Part shown: positions 1 through 5,413 of the stretch, piece by piece | Position numbering within the stretch: the first letter of the stretch is position 1 | Layout of the letters: every line of letters begins with the position of its first letter | Source: Bacilli bacterium | Lineage (GTDB): Bacteria > Bacillota_I > Bacilli_A > Haloplasmatales > Haloplasmataceae | Length of the DNA stretch: 8,365 bases | Assembly: GCA_012513195.1 (NCBI GenBank) | Contig: JAAZCR010000147.1 | Location: 1 to 8,365 of the forward strand | Direction of reading: 5' to 3' | Made by a program: the position numbers and the translations under genes | Notes under the pieces: model-generated | What the model saw: only the letters and a program-made list of their open reading frames with translations | What the model was told of the DNA's origin: nothing | The model's database searches: none

Positions 1-1
1 A

Positions 2-490
2 TTAAAAGGAGAAGGTGCAAAAGGTACTACTATCTCCATTGCCTTTGCGGGTAAAGGTCAACATCAAGATGCGGGGGCAAAAATGATCCATTTAGCACCT
101 AACACATCATCAACCATTATTTCAAAATCTATTTCTCGTGGTGGGGGTATCGTTAACTACCGTGGTTTAGTTAACATTGGTAAGTACGCGAAAAATGCGA
201 AATCCCATGTTGAGTGTGATACCATTATTCTCGATGGCATCTCTAAATCCGACACTATACCAATCAACATCATCAATACTAGTGATGCCACATTAGAACA
301 TGAAGCAACAGTTTCTAAAGTATCTGAAGATCAATTATTCTACCTTATGAGTCGTGGTTTAACAGAAGAACAAGCGACAGAAATGATTATCATGGGCTTT
401 ATTGAACCATTTGCGAAAGAACTTCCTATGGAGTATGCGGTTGAGTTAAACCAATTATTAAAACTCAATATGGAAGGGTCAATTGGTTAG
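2..490 (+). CDS. sufB: SufB, Fe-S cluster assembly scaffold subunit (C-terminal part, 5' end outside window)
   Basis: The frame is open from the left edge, giving about 162 residues of a protein usually near 465 aa. SufB with SufC and SufD forms the cytosolic scaffold on which sulfur from SufS and iron are built into Fe-S clusters. The fragment shows the SufB/SufD beta-helix core (for example [12 protein letters not shown] and [13 protein letters not shown]) and the closing helices, ending in the typical MEGSIG tail. A Cys in VECDT (fragment residue 72) and a His-Glu pair in LEHEA (residues 100-101) match the positions family studies link to sulfur acceptance and cluster formation. The HE pair and the terminal sequence favour SufB over SufD. 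In Bacilli sufB is normally the last gene of sufCDSUB; the strong terminator just downstream fits that. Only the 3' end is seen, so the operon itself is inferred. Confidence 0.95.
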   Translation, partial: LKGEGAKGTTISIAFAGKGQHQDAGAKMIHLAPNTSSTIISKSISRGGGIVNYRGLVNIGKYAKNAKSHVECDTIILDGISKSDTIPINIINTSDATLEHEATVSKVSEDQLFYLMSRGLTEEQATEMIIMGFIEPFAKELPMEYAVELNQLLKLNMEGSIG

Positions 491-495
491 TTATT

Positions 496-529
496 AAACT
501 GTATACAATTATTTGTATACAGTTTTTTT
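496..529 (+). terminator. Rho-independent terminator after sufB
   Basis: A perfect 13-bp stem (496-508 with 513-525, core ACTGTATACAA) closes a TTAT loop. A T run at 523-529 follows and partly pairs into the stem base. It starts 6 nt after the sufB stop and precedes the MFS gene on the same strand, so it should insulate the suf operon from what follows. Confidence 0.92.
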
Positions 530-578
530 ATGTAACTATAAATCGTAACAAGTTAATCCTTTTTTCTCTTTTTTGTAG

Positions 579-589
579 TAAAATATAAA
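579..589 (+). promoter_or_regulatory. Weak candidate -10 region for the MFS / cyclo-ligase operon
   Basis: Between the sufB terminator and the MFS gene there must be a promoter if the terminator works. TAAAAT (579-584) and TATAAA (584-589) are overlapping -10-like hexamers. No convincing TTGACA-like -35 sits at 16-18 bp; the upstream DNA is a T-rich run. The position, about 25-35 nt before the start codon, is sensible, but the exact hexamer is uncertain. Confidence 0.35.
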
Positions 590-617
590 TGATTAATTTT
601 AGTCGGAGTAGGTATGT

Positions 618-1778
618 ATGAACAAACAAACAATAAAGATTATCAGTTTCATGACACTAATAACTCTAATAAACAATCTAGCACATCCAGTAACTCCAGA
701 ACTTGTGAGTAGTATTGGTTACGGATCTTTTCTCTTAGGTACGCTATTTGCGGTAATGTCTATGGAGACGTTTTTTATGTCACCTTTTTGGGGTATGTTT
801 TCTGATAAATATGGACGGAAAATCGGTATCATTATCGCGTTAGTAGGTTATGGTTTAAGTCAACTTGGCTTTGGCTTTTCAACTAAACCCAGTATCATCA
901 TTGTTTTTCGCTTACTCGCGGGTGGAATAAACTGTGCTTCACAAGTAGCGGGTTTAGCTTATTTGGTTGATGTGACTTCCCTCAAAGAACGCACCAAAGC
1001 CATGGCCTTATATACAGCATTAACCGGTTTTTCTTCGACTTTAGGCTATTTAATTGGTGGGCTAGTAGGTAATAACGATTATCACAATGCCTTTATCTTA
1101 CAAAGTACACTATGTTTTATTACTGCTGTTCTCGTTATTTTCTTTTTAGAAGAAAGTCATAAAGAAACTGTTATTAAGAAGAAGACTCCATTTATAAGTA
1201 GCATAGGTAAATACCGTTATACTATTGTACCTTTGTTATTAGTGATCACAATGATTACAAGTTTCTTTTCCACAGGATTTAATAATGGTTTTAATTCATA
1301 TATGAAGTTTGTGTTAAACCTTGGACCCAAATATATAGGGATTATTATGGCGATTACTGGGTTAATCGGACTTCTTATGAATATACTTATTTTTCCTTTA
1401 ATTAAAAGATTTATCAATGATTATCATACGCTAACATTCAGCATTGTCATGATGGTGATTTTCCTTACATTAGCGATGTATTTTGAAACTCATAACTTCA
1501 CGACTTCGTTAATTTTACTGATTTTTTTCTTTGCCTTTCTTGCTATATATAAACCCGTCCTTCAAAGTATTATTTCGAAATTAGGGAATGCGAATGGCGA
1601 AATCATGGGTTTAAATAATGCCTTTACCGCCCTTGGTAATGTAGGTGGGTCCTTCTATGCTGGTGCTGTTTTTGCGTATAGTGTTAATTTAACTTTTTAC
1701 TCCTTGGCACTAATTCTTTCTTTAGCACTTATTTTATTGCTTATTAAGCGAAAAAAACTAATGGAATATGGGTGGTAA
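618..1778 (+). CDS. Major facilitator superfamily transporter, drug:H+ antiporter-like
   Basis: A 386-aa very hydrophobic protein with about 12 predicted membrane segments, the usual MFS length. MFS motif A, GMFSDKYGRK, lies at residues 59-68 between TM2 and TM3. RLLAGG (98-103) fits motif B in TM4. G-x-STLGYLIGGLVG (137-151) resembles the TM5 antiporter motif of exporters. A basic cytosolic loop (about 180-200, KKKT) separates the two six-helix halves. The start is ATG 618 with SD GGAG at 605-608; an out-of-frame ATG lies at 614. The substrate cannot be read from the sequence. Efflux is favoured by the motifs, while the tightly coupled cyclo-ligase gene downstream leaves open a link to one-carbon metabolism (inference only). 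Family assignment is firm; subfamily is not. Confidence 0.9.
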   Translation: MNKQTIKIISFMTLITLINNLAHPVTPELVSSIGYGSFLLGTLFAVMSMETFFMSPFWGMFSDKYGRKIGIIIALVGYGLSQLGFGFSTKPSIIIVFRLLAGGINCASQVAGLAYLVDVTSLKERTKAMALYTALTGFSSTLGYLIGGLVGNNDYHNAFILQSTLCFITAVLVIFFLEESHKETVIKKKTPFISSIGKYRYTIVPLLLVITMITSFFSTGFNNGFNSYMKFVLNLGPKYIGIIMAITGLIGLLMNILIFPLIKRFINDYHTLTFSIVMMVIFLTLAMYFETHNFTTSLILLIFFFAFLAIYKPVLQSIISKLGNANGEIMGLNNAFTALGNVGGSFYAGAVFAYSVNLTFYSLALILSLALILLLIKRKKLMEYGW

Positions 1779-1779
1779 A

Positions 1780-2340
1780 ATGAAAAAATTATTACGGGAG
1801 AAAATTTTATCAATACGTAATCAACTCACCAAAACAGAAGTTGAAGAGTTATCAACGAAAATCATTGATAACATTAAAAGTATGTTTTATTTAAGTAAGT
1901 ATCAAGTGCTAGCTTTTTATCTTCCCTTAGGTAATGAAGTTGATTTACGTCCTCTTATTCAAGAATTGTTAGATAACGGAAAAACCATTGTTTTACCAAA
2001 AACCTTGGATAAACATACCATGGCATTTTATCCTATAAAAGATTTAAACGATTATCACATCGGACGATTTAAAGTGATGGAACCAAACAGTAATGAAAAA
2101 ATGCCAAAGGACGCCATTGAAATCATGTTCATCCCTGGCATTGCGTTTTCTCATAAAGGTTATCGATTAGGGTTTGGAGTGGGCTATTATGACCGCTATT
2201 TAGTGGATTATCCTAATATAAAAGTAGGAGTATGTTATGACTTTCAAGTTGTAGAGGAACTACCAACAGATCTTTATGATATTCCTGTTGATGTGATTAT
2301 AACGGAAACTCCCAGACCTTTGTACCGTGATGAGGATTAG
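1780..2340 (+). CDS. yqgN: 5-formyltetrahydrofolate cyclo-ligase (5,10-methenyltetrahydrofolate synthetase)
   Basis: This cytosolic enzyme uses ATP to turn 5-formyl-THF back into 5,10-methenyl-THF, salvaging a dead-end folate. The 186-aa product is full length for the family. It has the N-terminal basic helix (MKKLLREKIL), the FYLPLGNEVDLRPLI segment (46-60), and the signature PGIAFSHKGYRLGFG then GYYDR (119-139), with a conserved IPVDVIITE near the C-terminus (168-176). I start it at ATG 1780, where GGGTGG at 1770-1775 can act as SD and the protein begins like its relatives. ATG 1768, in frame and 4 codons upstream inside the MFS gene, has no SD. The start is 1 nt past the MFS stop, so translation is probably coupled. 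The last 14 codons are antisense to the 3' end of the CBS gene. Confidence 0.93.
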   Translation: MKKLLREKILSIRNQLTKTEVEELSTKIIDNIKSMFYLSKYQVLAFYLPLGNEVDLRPLIQELLDNGKTIVLPKTLDKHTMAFYPIKDLNDYHIGRFKVMEPNSNEKMPKDAIEIMFIPGIAFSHKGYRLGFGVGYYDRYLVDYPNIKVGVCYDFQVVEELPTDLYDIPVDVIITETPRPLYRDED

Positions 2341-2770
2341 ATTCACGATCTGTGGAGATTTCGGAAATATGGGATAAGGCAACTCCGGCCATAGTATCAC
2401 TTTCTTTTTGCGTTGAAAGGTCACCTAAAGAGAGTACACCTTCTAGTTTCCCATTACCATCAGTTACTACTAATCGGCGAACTTGGTGGTCACTCATTAA
2501 ATGTGCAGCCGTCCCTAGTTCAGCATCTGGATTTATGGTGATTACATCCGTCGTCATGATGTTTTCTAACCTTTCTGTAACATCTTTACCTAGTGCTAGG
2601 CCACGAATGACGATATCGCGGTCTGTTACAACACCAACTACTTTATTAACTTCATCAGTAATGGGAATAAAACCGATATTATGTTCCTTCATCTTTTTAC
2701 TAGCTACTAAAATAGTATCATGGGGTGTTAAAGTAATCACGCTTCTTGTCATGATATCGGCAACTTTCAT
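2297..2770 (-). CDS. CBS-pair domain protein, YhcV type
   Basis: A 157-aa protein made almost wholly of two CBS domains (about 3-57 and 67-120). Such modules bind adenine nucleotides and report energy state or act as regulators. CBS1 ends in GVVTDRDIVIRGLA and CBS2 contains QVRRLVV and GVLSLGDL, the arrangement seen in stand-alone proteins such as B. subtilis YhcV and in the IMPDH insert. The start is ATG at 2770: SD AGGAGG (2783-2778) is 7 nt away. The in-frame ATG at 2776 is only 1 nt from the SD and unlikely to be used. After ALSHIS (about 131-136) the sequence stops resembling YhcV, and some 20 extra residues follow, most of them encoded antisense to the cyclo-ligase gene end. The gene is divergent from yunC. 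Its partner or ligand is unknown. Confidence 0.88.
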   Translation of the reverse strand: MKVADIMTRSVITLTPHDTILVASKKMKEHNIGFIPITDEVNKVVGVVTDRDIVIRGLALGKDVTERLENIMTTDVITINPDAELGTAAHLMSDHQVRRLVVTDGNGKLEGVLSLGDLSTQKESDTMAGVALSHISEISTDRESNPHHGTKVWEFPL

Positions 2771-2777
2771 TTTCATT

Positions 2778-2783
2778 CCTCCT
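2778..2783 (-). promoter_or_regulatory. Strong SD that sets the CBS gene start
   Basis: The minus strand reads AGGAGG here. Spacing to the ATG at 2770 is 7 nt, the ideal distance, against 1 nt to the upstream in-frame ATG at 2776. This decides the shorter, 157-aa product. Confidence 0.85.
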
Positions 2784-2796
2784 CAAGATTAGTGTT

Positions 2797-2844
2797 ATAC
2801 TAATACCTTTTTCTATACATCATAAATAAATAGGTATTAGGTAT
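2797..2844. repeat. Inverted repeat in the CBS gene / yunC divergent spacer (possible operator)
   Basis: ATACTAATACCT (2797-2808) faces AGGTATTAGGTAT (2832-2844), whose reverse complement is the same apart from one inserted base. The perfect core is TAATACCT / AGGTATTA, 8 bp with a 23-nt spacer. The right arm is itself a 7-nt-period direct repeat of AGGTAT (2832-2837, 2839-2844) and abuts the -10 region of yunC. Placed between two divergent genes, it looks more like a protein-binding site than a terminator, as no T run follows either arm in a useful position. Confidence 0.5.
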
Positions 2845-2852
2845 CATATAAT
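2845..2852 (+). promoter_or_regulatory. -10 element of the yunC-yunB promoter
   Basis: CATATAAT contains a perfect TATAAT (2847-2852). No good sigma-A -35 hexamer is visible 16-18 bp upstream (the DNA is AAATAA-like). The octamer also differs by one base from CATACAAT, the -10 form used by Bacillus sigma-E. Transcription would begin near 2858-2859, next to the SD, giving a very short leader. This placement also rules out the in-frame ATG at 2851 as the yunC start. Confidence 0.6.
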
Positions 2853-2858
2853 GTTTAA

Positions 2859-2866
2859 GAGGAGGG
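2859..2866 (+). promoter_or_regulatory. SD that sets the yunC start
   Basis: GAGGAGGG-like sequence gives a near-perfect match to the 16S rRNA 3' end, 5-6 nt from ATG 2872. It excludes the longer reading that begins at 2851. Confidence 0.8.
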
Positions 2867-2871
2867 ATGGT

Positions 2872-3180
2872 ATGTTTAGAGTTGATCGGATTTATGTAAA
2901 CAATAAGCAATTCTATACTTATACGATTAAACTACCAAAGACTACTTTACTGATAATTGCGAATGATGTTGGCTTCATGAGTTGCCGCGCCATTGATGTC
3001 GATGTGTTTGATAGTTTACCCCACTTAAAAGAACGTGAAGTTGTGTGTGCTTGTGCTGCGGGTGTAAAAACAATTGAAGAGTTACTCAACGCCCCACTAG
3101 TAAAAGTCACGGAAGCAGCTAAAGCAAGAGGTATTCATGTCGGAATGATAGTTCGCGAAGCATTGAATTATCTTGAGTGA
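2872..3180 (+). CDS. yunC: YunC-like DUF1805 family protein
   Basis: A 102-aa protein matching YunC (DUF1805), a small conserved protein of Bacilli with no established biochemical function that I know of. Visible family features are the N-terminal strand pair ending in KLPKTTLLIIAN (about 20-31), the GFMSCRAIDVDVFD segment, and the C-terminal TIEELLNAPLVKVTEAA then GIHVGMIVREAL. The start is ATG 2872, 6 nt after SD GGAGG (2861-2865). The in-frame ATG at 2851 lies within the -10 box and the out-of-frame ATG at 2867 overlaps the SD. The gene ends 2 nt before yunB. It is predicted soluble and cytosolic. Confidence 0.9.
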   Translation: MFRVDRIYVNNKQFYTYTIKLPKTTLLIIANDVGFMSCRAIDVDVFDSLPHLKEREVVCACAAGVKTIEELLNAPLVKVTEAAKARGIHVGMIVREALNYLE

Positions 3181-3182
3181 TT

Positions 3183-3878
3183 ATGTATAAACGAAGAAGA
3201 AAAAAAAGGCTCACAGTTAAGAAGATTCTTCTCTTTTTTAGTTTACTAATATTATTAGTTTTATTTTTAATTAAAACCTATTTTCGTTCACCTATTATCG
3301 TGTATGCGAGTGAAAAGGCACAGTTTTATGCTTCTGTAGTAATTAATGACGCAGTGAGTACTCGCATTGTGCCGAATATAAATACCGATAATATTATTAA
3401 CATACAAACGCGCAGTAATGGCACGGTTAGTGGGGTAATCGTTGATGTGCATCAGGTAAATTTACTGATTGCCCAAATGGCGAAAGAAATCCAAACACAC
3501 CTAATTAACATCCAAAATGATGCGAATCATGAACTCCACCACTTAACAATTCCGTTTGGTATGATTTTTAATAACCCTTATTTAAGTAATTTTGGCCCCA
3601 AACTTCATATTAAACTACGGATGATTGGTAGTGTTCATACTGATGTGGTATCTACAGCTAAGGCCTATGGAATCAATAATAGTTTAATCGAAGTGAGTAT
3701 TAAAACGACTGTAAAATTTCAAGTAGCGATTCCCCTACAAACAGAGGAAATCACCGTAACTACTCACACTCCTTTATTGATAAAAATAATCCAGGGTAGT
3801 ATTCCAAACTATTATTTTGTGGGCGGAAGTGGTGTGGTTATTCCTCCAATTGGTGATGATAAAAGGGGCGAGGAATAA
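3183..3878 (+). CDS. yunB: YunB-like sporulation protein
   Basis: A 231-aa protein with a very basic N-terminus (YKRRRKKR), one hydrophobic segment at about residues 15-31, and a large domain that should lie outside the membrane or in the intermembrane space. Family motifs are IPFG (123-126), GPKLHIKLRMIG (138-149), AYGINNSLIEVSI (161-173) and IPLQTEEITV (183-192), with a terminal SIPNYY. In B. subtilis YunB is made in the mother cell under sigma-E and is needed for efficient sporulation; its molecular role is unclear. I choose ATG 3183; GTG 3177 is in frame but overlaps the yunC stop and has no SD. The start is 2 nt after the yunC TGA and its own SD is poor (GAGTGA), so it probably depends on coupled translation from yunC. 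Confidence 0.88.
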   Translation: MYKRRRKKRLTVKKILLFFSLLILLVLFLIKTYFRSPIIVYASEKAQFYASVVINDAVSTRIVPNINTDNIINIQTRSNGTVSGVIVDVHQVNLLIAQMAKEIQTHLINIQNDANHELHHLTIPFGMIFNNPYLSNFGPKLHIKLRMIGSVHTDVVSTAKAYGINNSLIEVSIKTTVKFQVAIPLQTEEITVTTHTPLLIKIIQGSIPNYYFVGGSGVVIPPIGDDKRGEE

Positions 3879-3892
3879 GTAAAACAATTATA

Positions 3893-3921
3893 TTTATAAA
3901 TAATCGAAGTTATGTTATAAT
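3893..3921 (+). promoter_or_regulatory. Promoter of yutD-yutF
   Basis: TTTATA (3893-3898, 4 of 6 to TTGACA), a 17-bp spacer and a perfect TATAAT (3916-3921) with an extended TG at 3913-3914. It lies just after the yunB stop. The expected start point near 3928 falls inside the SD of yutD, so the leader would be only about 11 nt. Confidence 0.75.
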
Positions 3922-3938
3922 AGGCTGAGGTGATATTG

Positions 3939-4211
3939 ATGATAATAGTCAATGGAAAGGTCTTTGAATTAGTAAAAGAATATCGTGAAGCTTTTAATGA
4001 ACAAGTTTTTCGGGAAAAATATACGGAAGCATTAGATAAATACGATGTAATCGTTGGTGATATTTCCTCGAATATCCTTAGATTGAAAGGTTTTACCACT
4101 AAGGATCCCACCTCACCCAATTATGTCAAAAATATTCCCGATTACATAAATGAATCCTGTAACTACAATTGTCCGTACTTCATCTTGAAGCGGGTCAAAA
4201 ATAATGAATAA
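3939..4211 (+). CDS. yutD: YutD family (DUF1027) protein
   Basis: A 90-aa soluble protein of the YutD/DUF1027 family, widespread in Bacilli and of unknown function. The family core is plain: ELVKEYREAFN (10-20), KYDVIVGD (34-41), LRLKGF (47-52) and the Cys-rich end CNYNCPYFILKR (74-85) with Cys74 and Cys78. The start is ATG 3939; SD GAGGTGAT (3927-3934) sits at good distance. In-frame GTG 3930 and TTG 3936 overlap or crowd the SD. The gene has its own promoter and overlaps yutF by 8 nt, so the two are translated together. In B. subtilis yutD and yutF are near neighbours with yutE between them. Confidence 0.9.
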   Translation: MIIVNGKVFELVKEYREAFNEQVFREKYTEALDKYDVIVGDISSNILRLKGFTTKDPTSPNYVKNIPDYINESCNYNCPYFILKRVKNNE

Positions 4212-4962
4212 GGGATTCTTAATAGACCTCGATGGAGTCGCTTATCTAGGGGAAAACGTGATTCCTTCTTGTCGTGATTTTATTAAAAAATGTAACGAGA
4301 AGGGTATTAAGTTTTGTTTTGTGACCAATAATTCCTCACGGACAACGGATACCATTTATGAACATCTAGTCTCACTAGGGTACGAACTAACAAAAGATAA
4401 CATCATTACATCGAGCGAAGTCACCGCTAATTACATCGTAAAAGAAAAACCCAATGCCCGTGTATACTTAATAGGTATGCGTGGTATTAGAGAAGAACTT
4501 GAAAAACATCATATTCAAATTGTCGAAAAAGATGCTGATTATGTCGTGATTGGAATCGACTTTGATATCAATTATGATAAATACACCAAAGCATTAAGAG
4601 AAATTTTGAACGGGGCTAAATTCATCTCCACTAATAGCGACCACCGCTTATCACGGTCCGATGGAGTTGCGCCTGGTAATGGAGCACTAACCAAAGTGTT
4701 AGAGTTTTCCTCAGGGATTGAAGCTCTATATATGGGGAAACCCCAACAAGAGATGTTTGTCTATGGCTTACAAAAATTAAACTTACCAAAAGAACAAGTT
4801 ATGATGATTGGGGATAATTATTATACCGATATCCTTGGTGCTCATAACTTTGGTATGGAAAGTATCTTTGTCGAAACAGGGGTTATGACCATTAAGGAGA
4901 TCAAGCATTTCCCCGTTAAACCAACCATTATCGTAAAGAACTTATTAGAATTAGATATTTAA
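4204..4962 (+). CDS. yutF: HAD-superfamily sugar/nucleotide phosphatase, NagD-like (YutF)
   Basis: A 252-aa cytosolic phosphatase of the HAD class IIA (NagD / p-nitrophenylphosphatase-like) group, full length. HAD motif I is DLDGV (Asp8 nucleophile, Asp10 acid/base), motif II is VTNNSS (Thr41), the catalytic Lys is in MGKPQ (Lys179), and motif III is GDNYYTDILGA (Asp204, Asp209). The C2 cap lies between motifs II and III, about residues 70-175. Related enzymes hydrolyse small phosphates such as nucleoside monophosphates or phosphosugars; the true substrate is not readable here. ATG 4204 lies inside the end of yutD. Its own SD is weak (GCGGG at 4189-4193), which fits translational coupling. 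A strong terminator follows at once. Confidence 0.92.
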   Translation: MNKGFLIDLDGVAYLGENVIPSCRDFIKKCNEKGIKFCFVTNNSSRTTDTIYEHLVSLGYELTKDNIITSSEVTANYIVKEKPNARVYLIGMRGIREELEKHHIQIVEKDADYVVIGIDFDINYDKYTKALREILNGAKFISTNSDHRLSRSDGVAPGNGALTKVLEFSSGIEALYMGKPQQEMFVYGLQKLNLPKEQVMMIGDNYYTDILGAHNFGMESIFVETGVMTIKEIKHFPVKPTIIVKNLLELDI

Positions 4963-4994
4963 AAAAGTGCTTATTCATTTGATAAGCACTTTTT
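4962..4994 (+). terminator. Rho-independent terminator after yutF
   Basis: A stem of about 13 bp (4962-4974 with 4982-4994; core GTGCTTAT / ATAAGCAC) with a 7-nt loop, ending in TTTTT that pairs with an A run on the other side. It begins on the last base of the yutF stop codon. The symmetric A and T runs could let it work in both directions, though no minus-strand gene ends here. Confidence 0.92.
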
Positions 4995-5090
4995 ATTTGG
5001 ATAATTGTTAGTTATTGTTAATTTTATAAAAGTATTTAATAAAATTATTAACATAAAATAAAGTAGACCAATAGACGATAAGTGTTTTTG

Positions 5091-5119
5091 TGGACATTTT
5101 TTTTAAACCAATATATAAT
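5091..5119 (+). promoter_or_regulatory. Promoter of yutI
   Basis: TGGACA (5091-5096, 5 of 6 to the sigma-A -35), a 17-bp spacer and a perfect TATAAT (5114-5119). The start point should be near 5126, 25 nt before the yutI TTG codon. This is the best sigma-A promoter in the window and shows that yutI is transcribed separately from yutF. Confidence 0.85.
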
Positions 5120-5135
5120 AAAATGGTACGATGAA

Positions 5136-5141
5136 AAGGAG
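5136..5141 (+). promoter_or_regulatory. SD for the TTG start of yutI
   Basis: AAGGAG, 9 nt before TTG 5151. No in-frame ATG or GTG lies between this SD and the conserved protein start, so TTG is the initiator. In-frame codons further upstream run through the promoter. Confidence 0.8.
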
Positions 5142-5150
5142 TTGTTACCA

Positions 5151-5381
5151 TTGAACGATACGGAAAAACTCATCATTGAAATTCTTAATAAGATTCGTCC
5201 ATATATCCAACGGGATGGTGGCGATGTAGAATATCCTCGTTTCGAAGATGGCATCGTGTATTTACGTTTACTAGGTGCCTGTGTTGGATGTAGCGCAGCT
5301 GATTCGACGATTAACGATGTAATCGAACAAATACTAGTCGAAGAAGTACCAGGAGTAATTGCGGTTGAACAAGTCTTGTAA
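5151..5381 (+). CDS. yutI: NifU C-terminal-domain Fe-S carrier (YutI / NfuA-like core)
   Basis: A 76-aa stand-alone NifU C-terminal domain. Such proteins bind a 4Fe-4S cluster between two subunits and pass it to target enzymes. The hallmark RDGGDVEY (21-28) is followed by LRLLGACVGC (38-47), giving the Cys44-x-x-Cys47 ligand pair, and the usual end EEVPGVIAVEQV. It starts at TTG 5151 with SD AAGGAG; this gives the standard family N-terminus (NDTEKLIIEILNKIRPYI). It is monocistronic, between its own promoter and its own terminator. Together with sufB upstream and yumC downstream it adds to an Fe-S/redox theme. No A-type or scaffold (IscU) domain is attached, so transfer rather than assembly is the likely role. 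Confidence 0.93.
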   Translation: MNDTEKLIIEILNKIRPYIQRDGGDVEYPRFEDGIVYLRLLGACVGCSAADSTINDVIEQILVEEVPGVIAVEQVL

Positions 5382-5384
5382 AGT

Positions 5385-5413
5385 GTTTCCAAGTCTAACT
5401 TGGAAACTTTTTT
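5385..5413 (+). terminator. Rho-independent terminator after yutI (possibly shared with the convergent gene)
   Basis: A perfect 9-bp stem GTTTCCAAG (5385-5393) / CTTGGAAAC (5399-5407) with a TCTAA loop, followed by TTTTTT (5408-5413). It begins 3 nt after the yutI stop. The last T residues overlap the TAA stop of the minus-strand gene at 5412-5414. Read on the minus strand the hairpin has a poor tail (ACTTTAC), so it is a weaker terminator that way. Confidence 0.9.

Noticed and set aside
1217..1417. Short minus-strand frame inside the MFS gene
   Set aside because: It mirrors membrane-segment codons (Ile/Leu rich) and lacks an SD; the same holds for the short antisense frames in yunC (2919-3110) and yumC (7092-7283).
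2352..2792. Open plus-strand frame of about 146 codons opposite the CBS gene
   Set aside because: The minus strand encodes two well-formed CBS domains with an SD. The plus frame is Ser/Thr/Val-rich, has no SD, and is an antisense shadow.
3812..4120. Minus-strand frame of about 100 codons across the yunB-yutD junction
   Set aside because: It runs antisense to the conserved YutD core and the promoter, has no SD, and gives a composition unlike a real protein.
5017..5052. Inverted repeat AATTTTAT / ATAAAATT in the yutF-yutI spacer
   Set aside because: It consists only of A and T apart from bulged GTTA/TAAC ends, in very AT-rich DNA. It is expected by chance and not next to a T run or promoter core.
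5048..5392. Minus-strand frame of about 114 codons opposite yutI
   Set aside because: It is antisense to the highly conserved NifU-like domain and has no ribosome-binding site.
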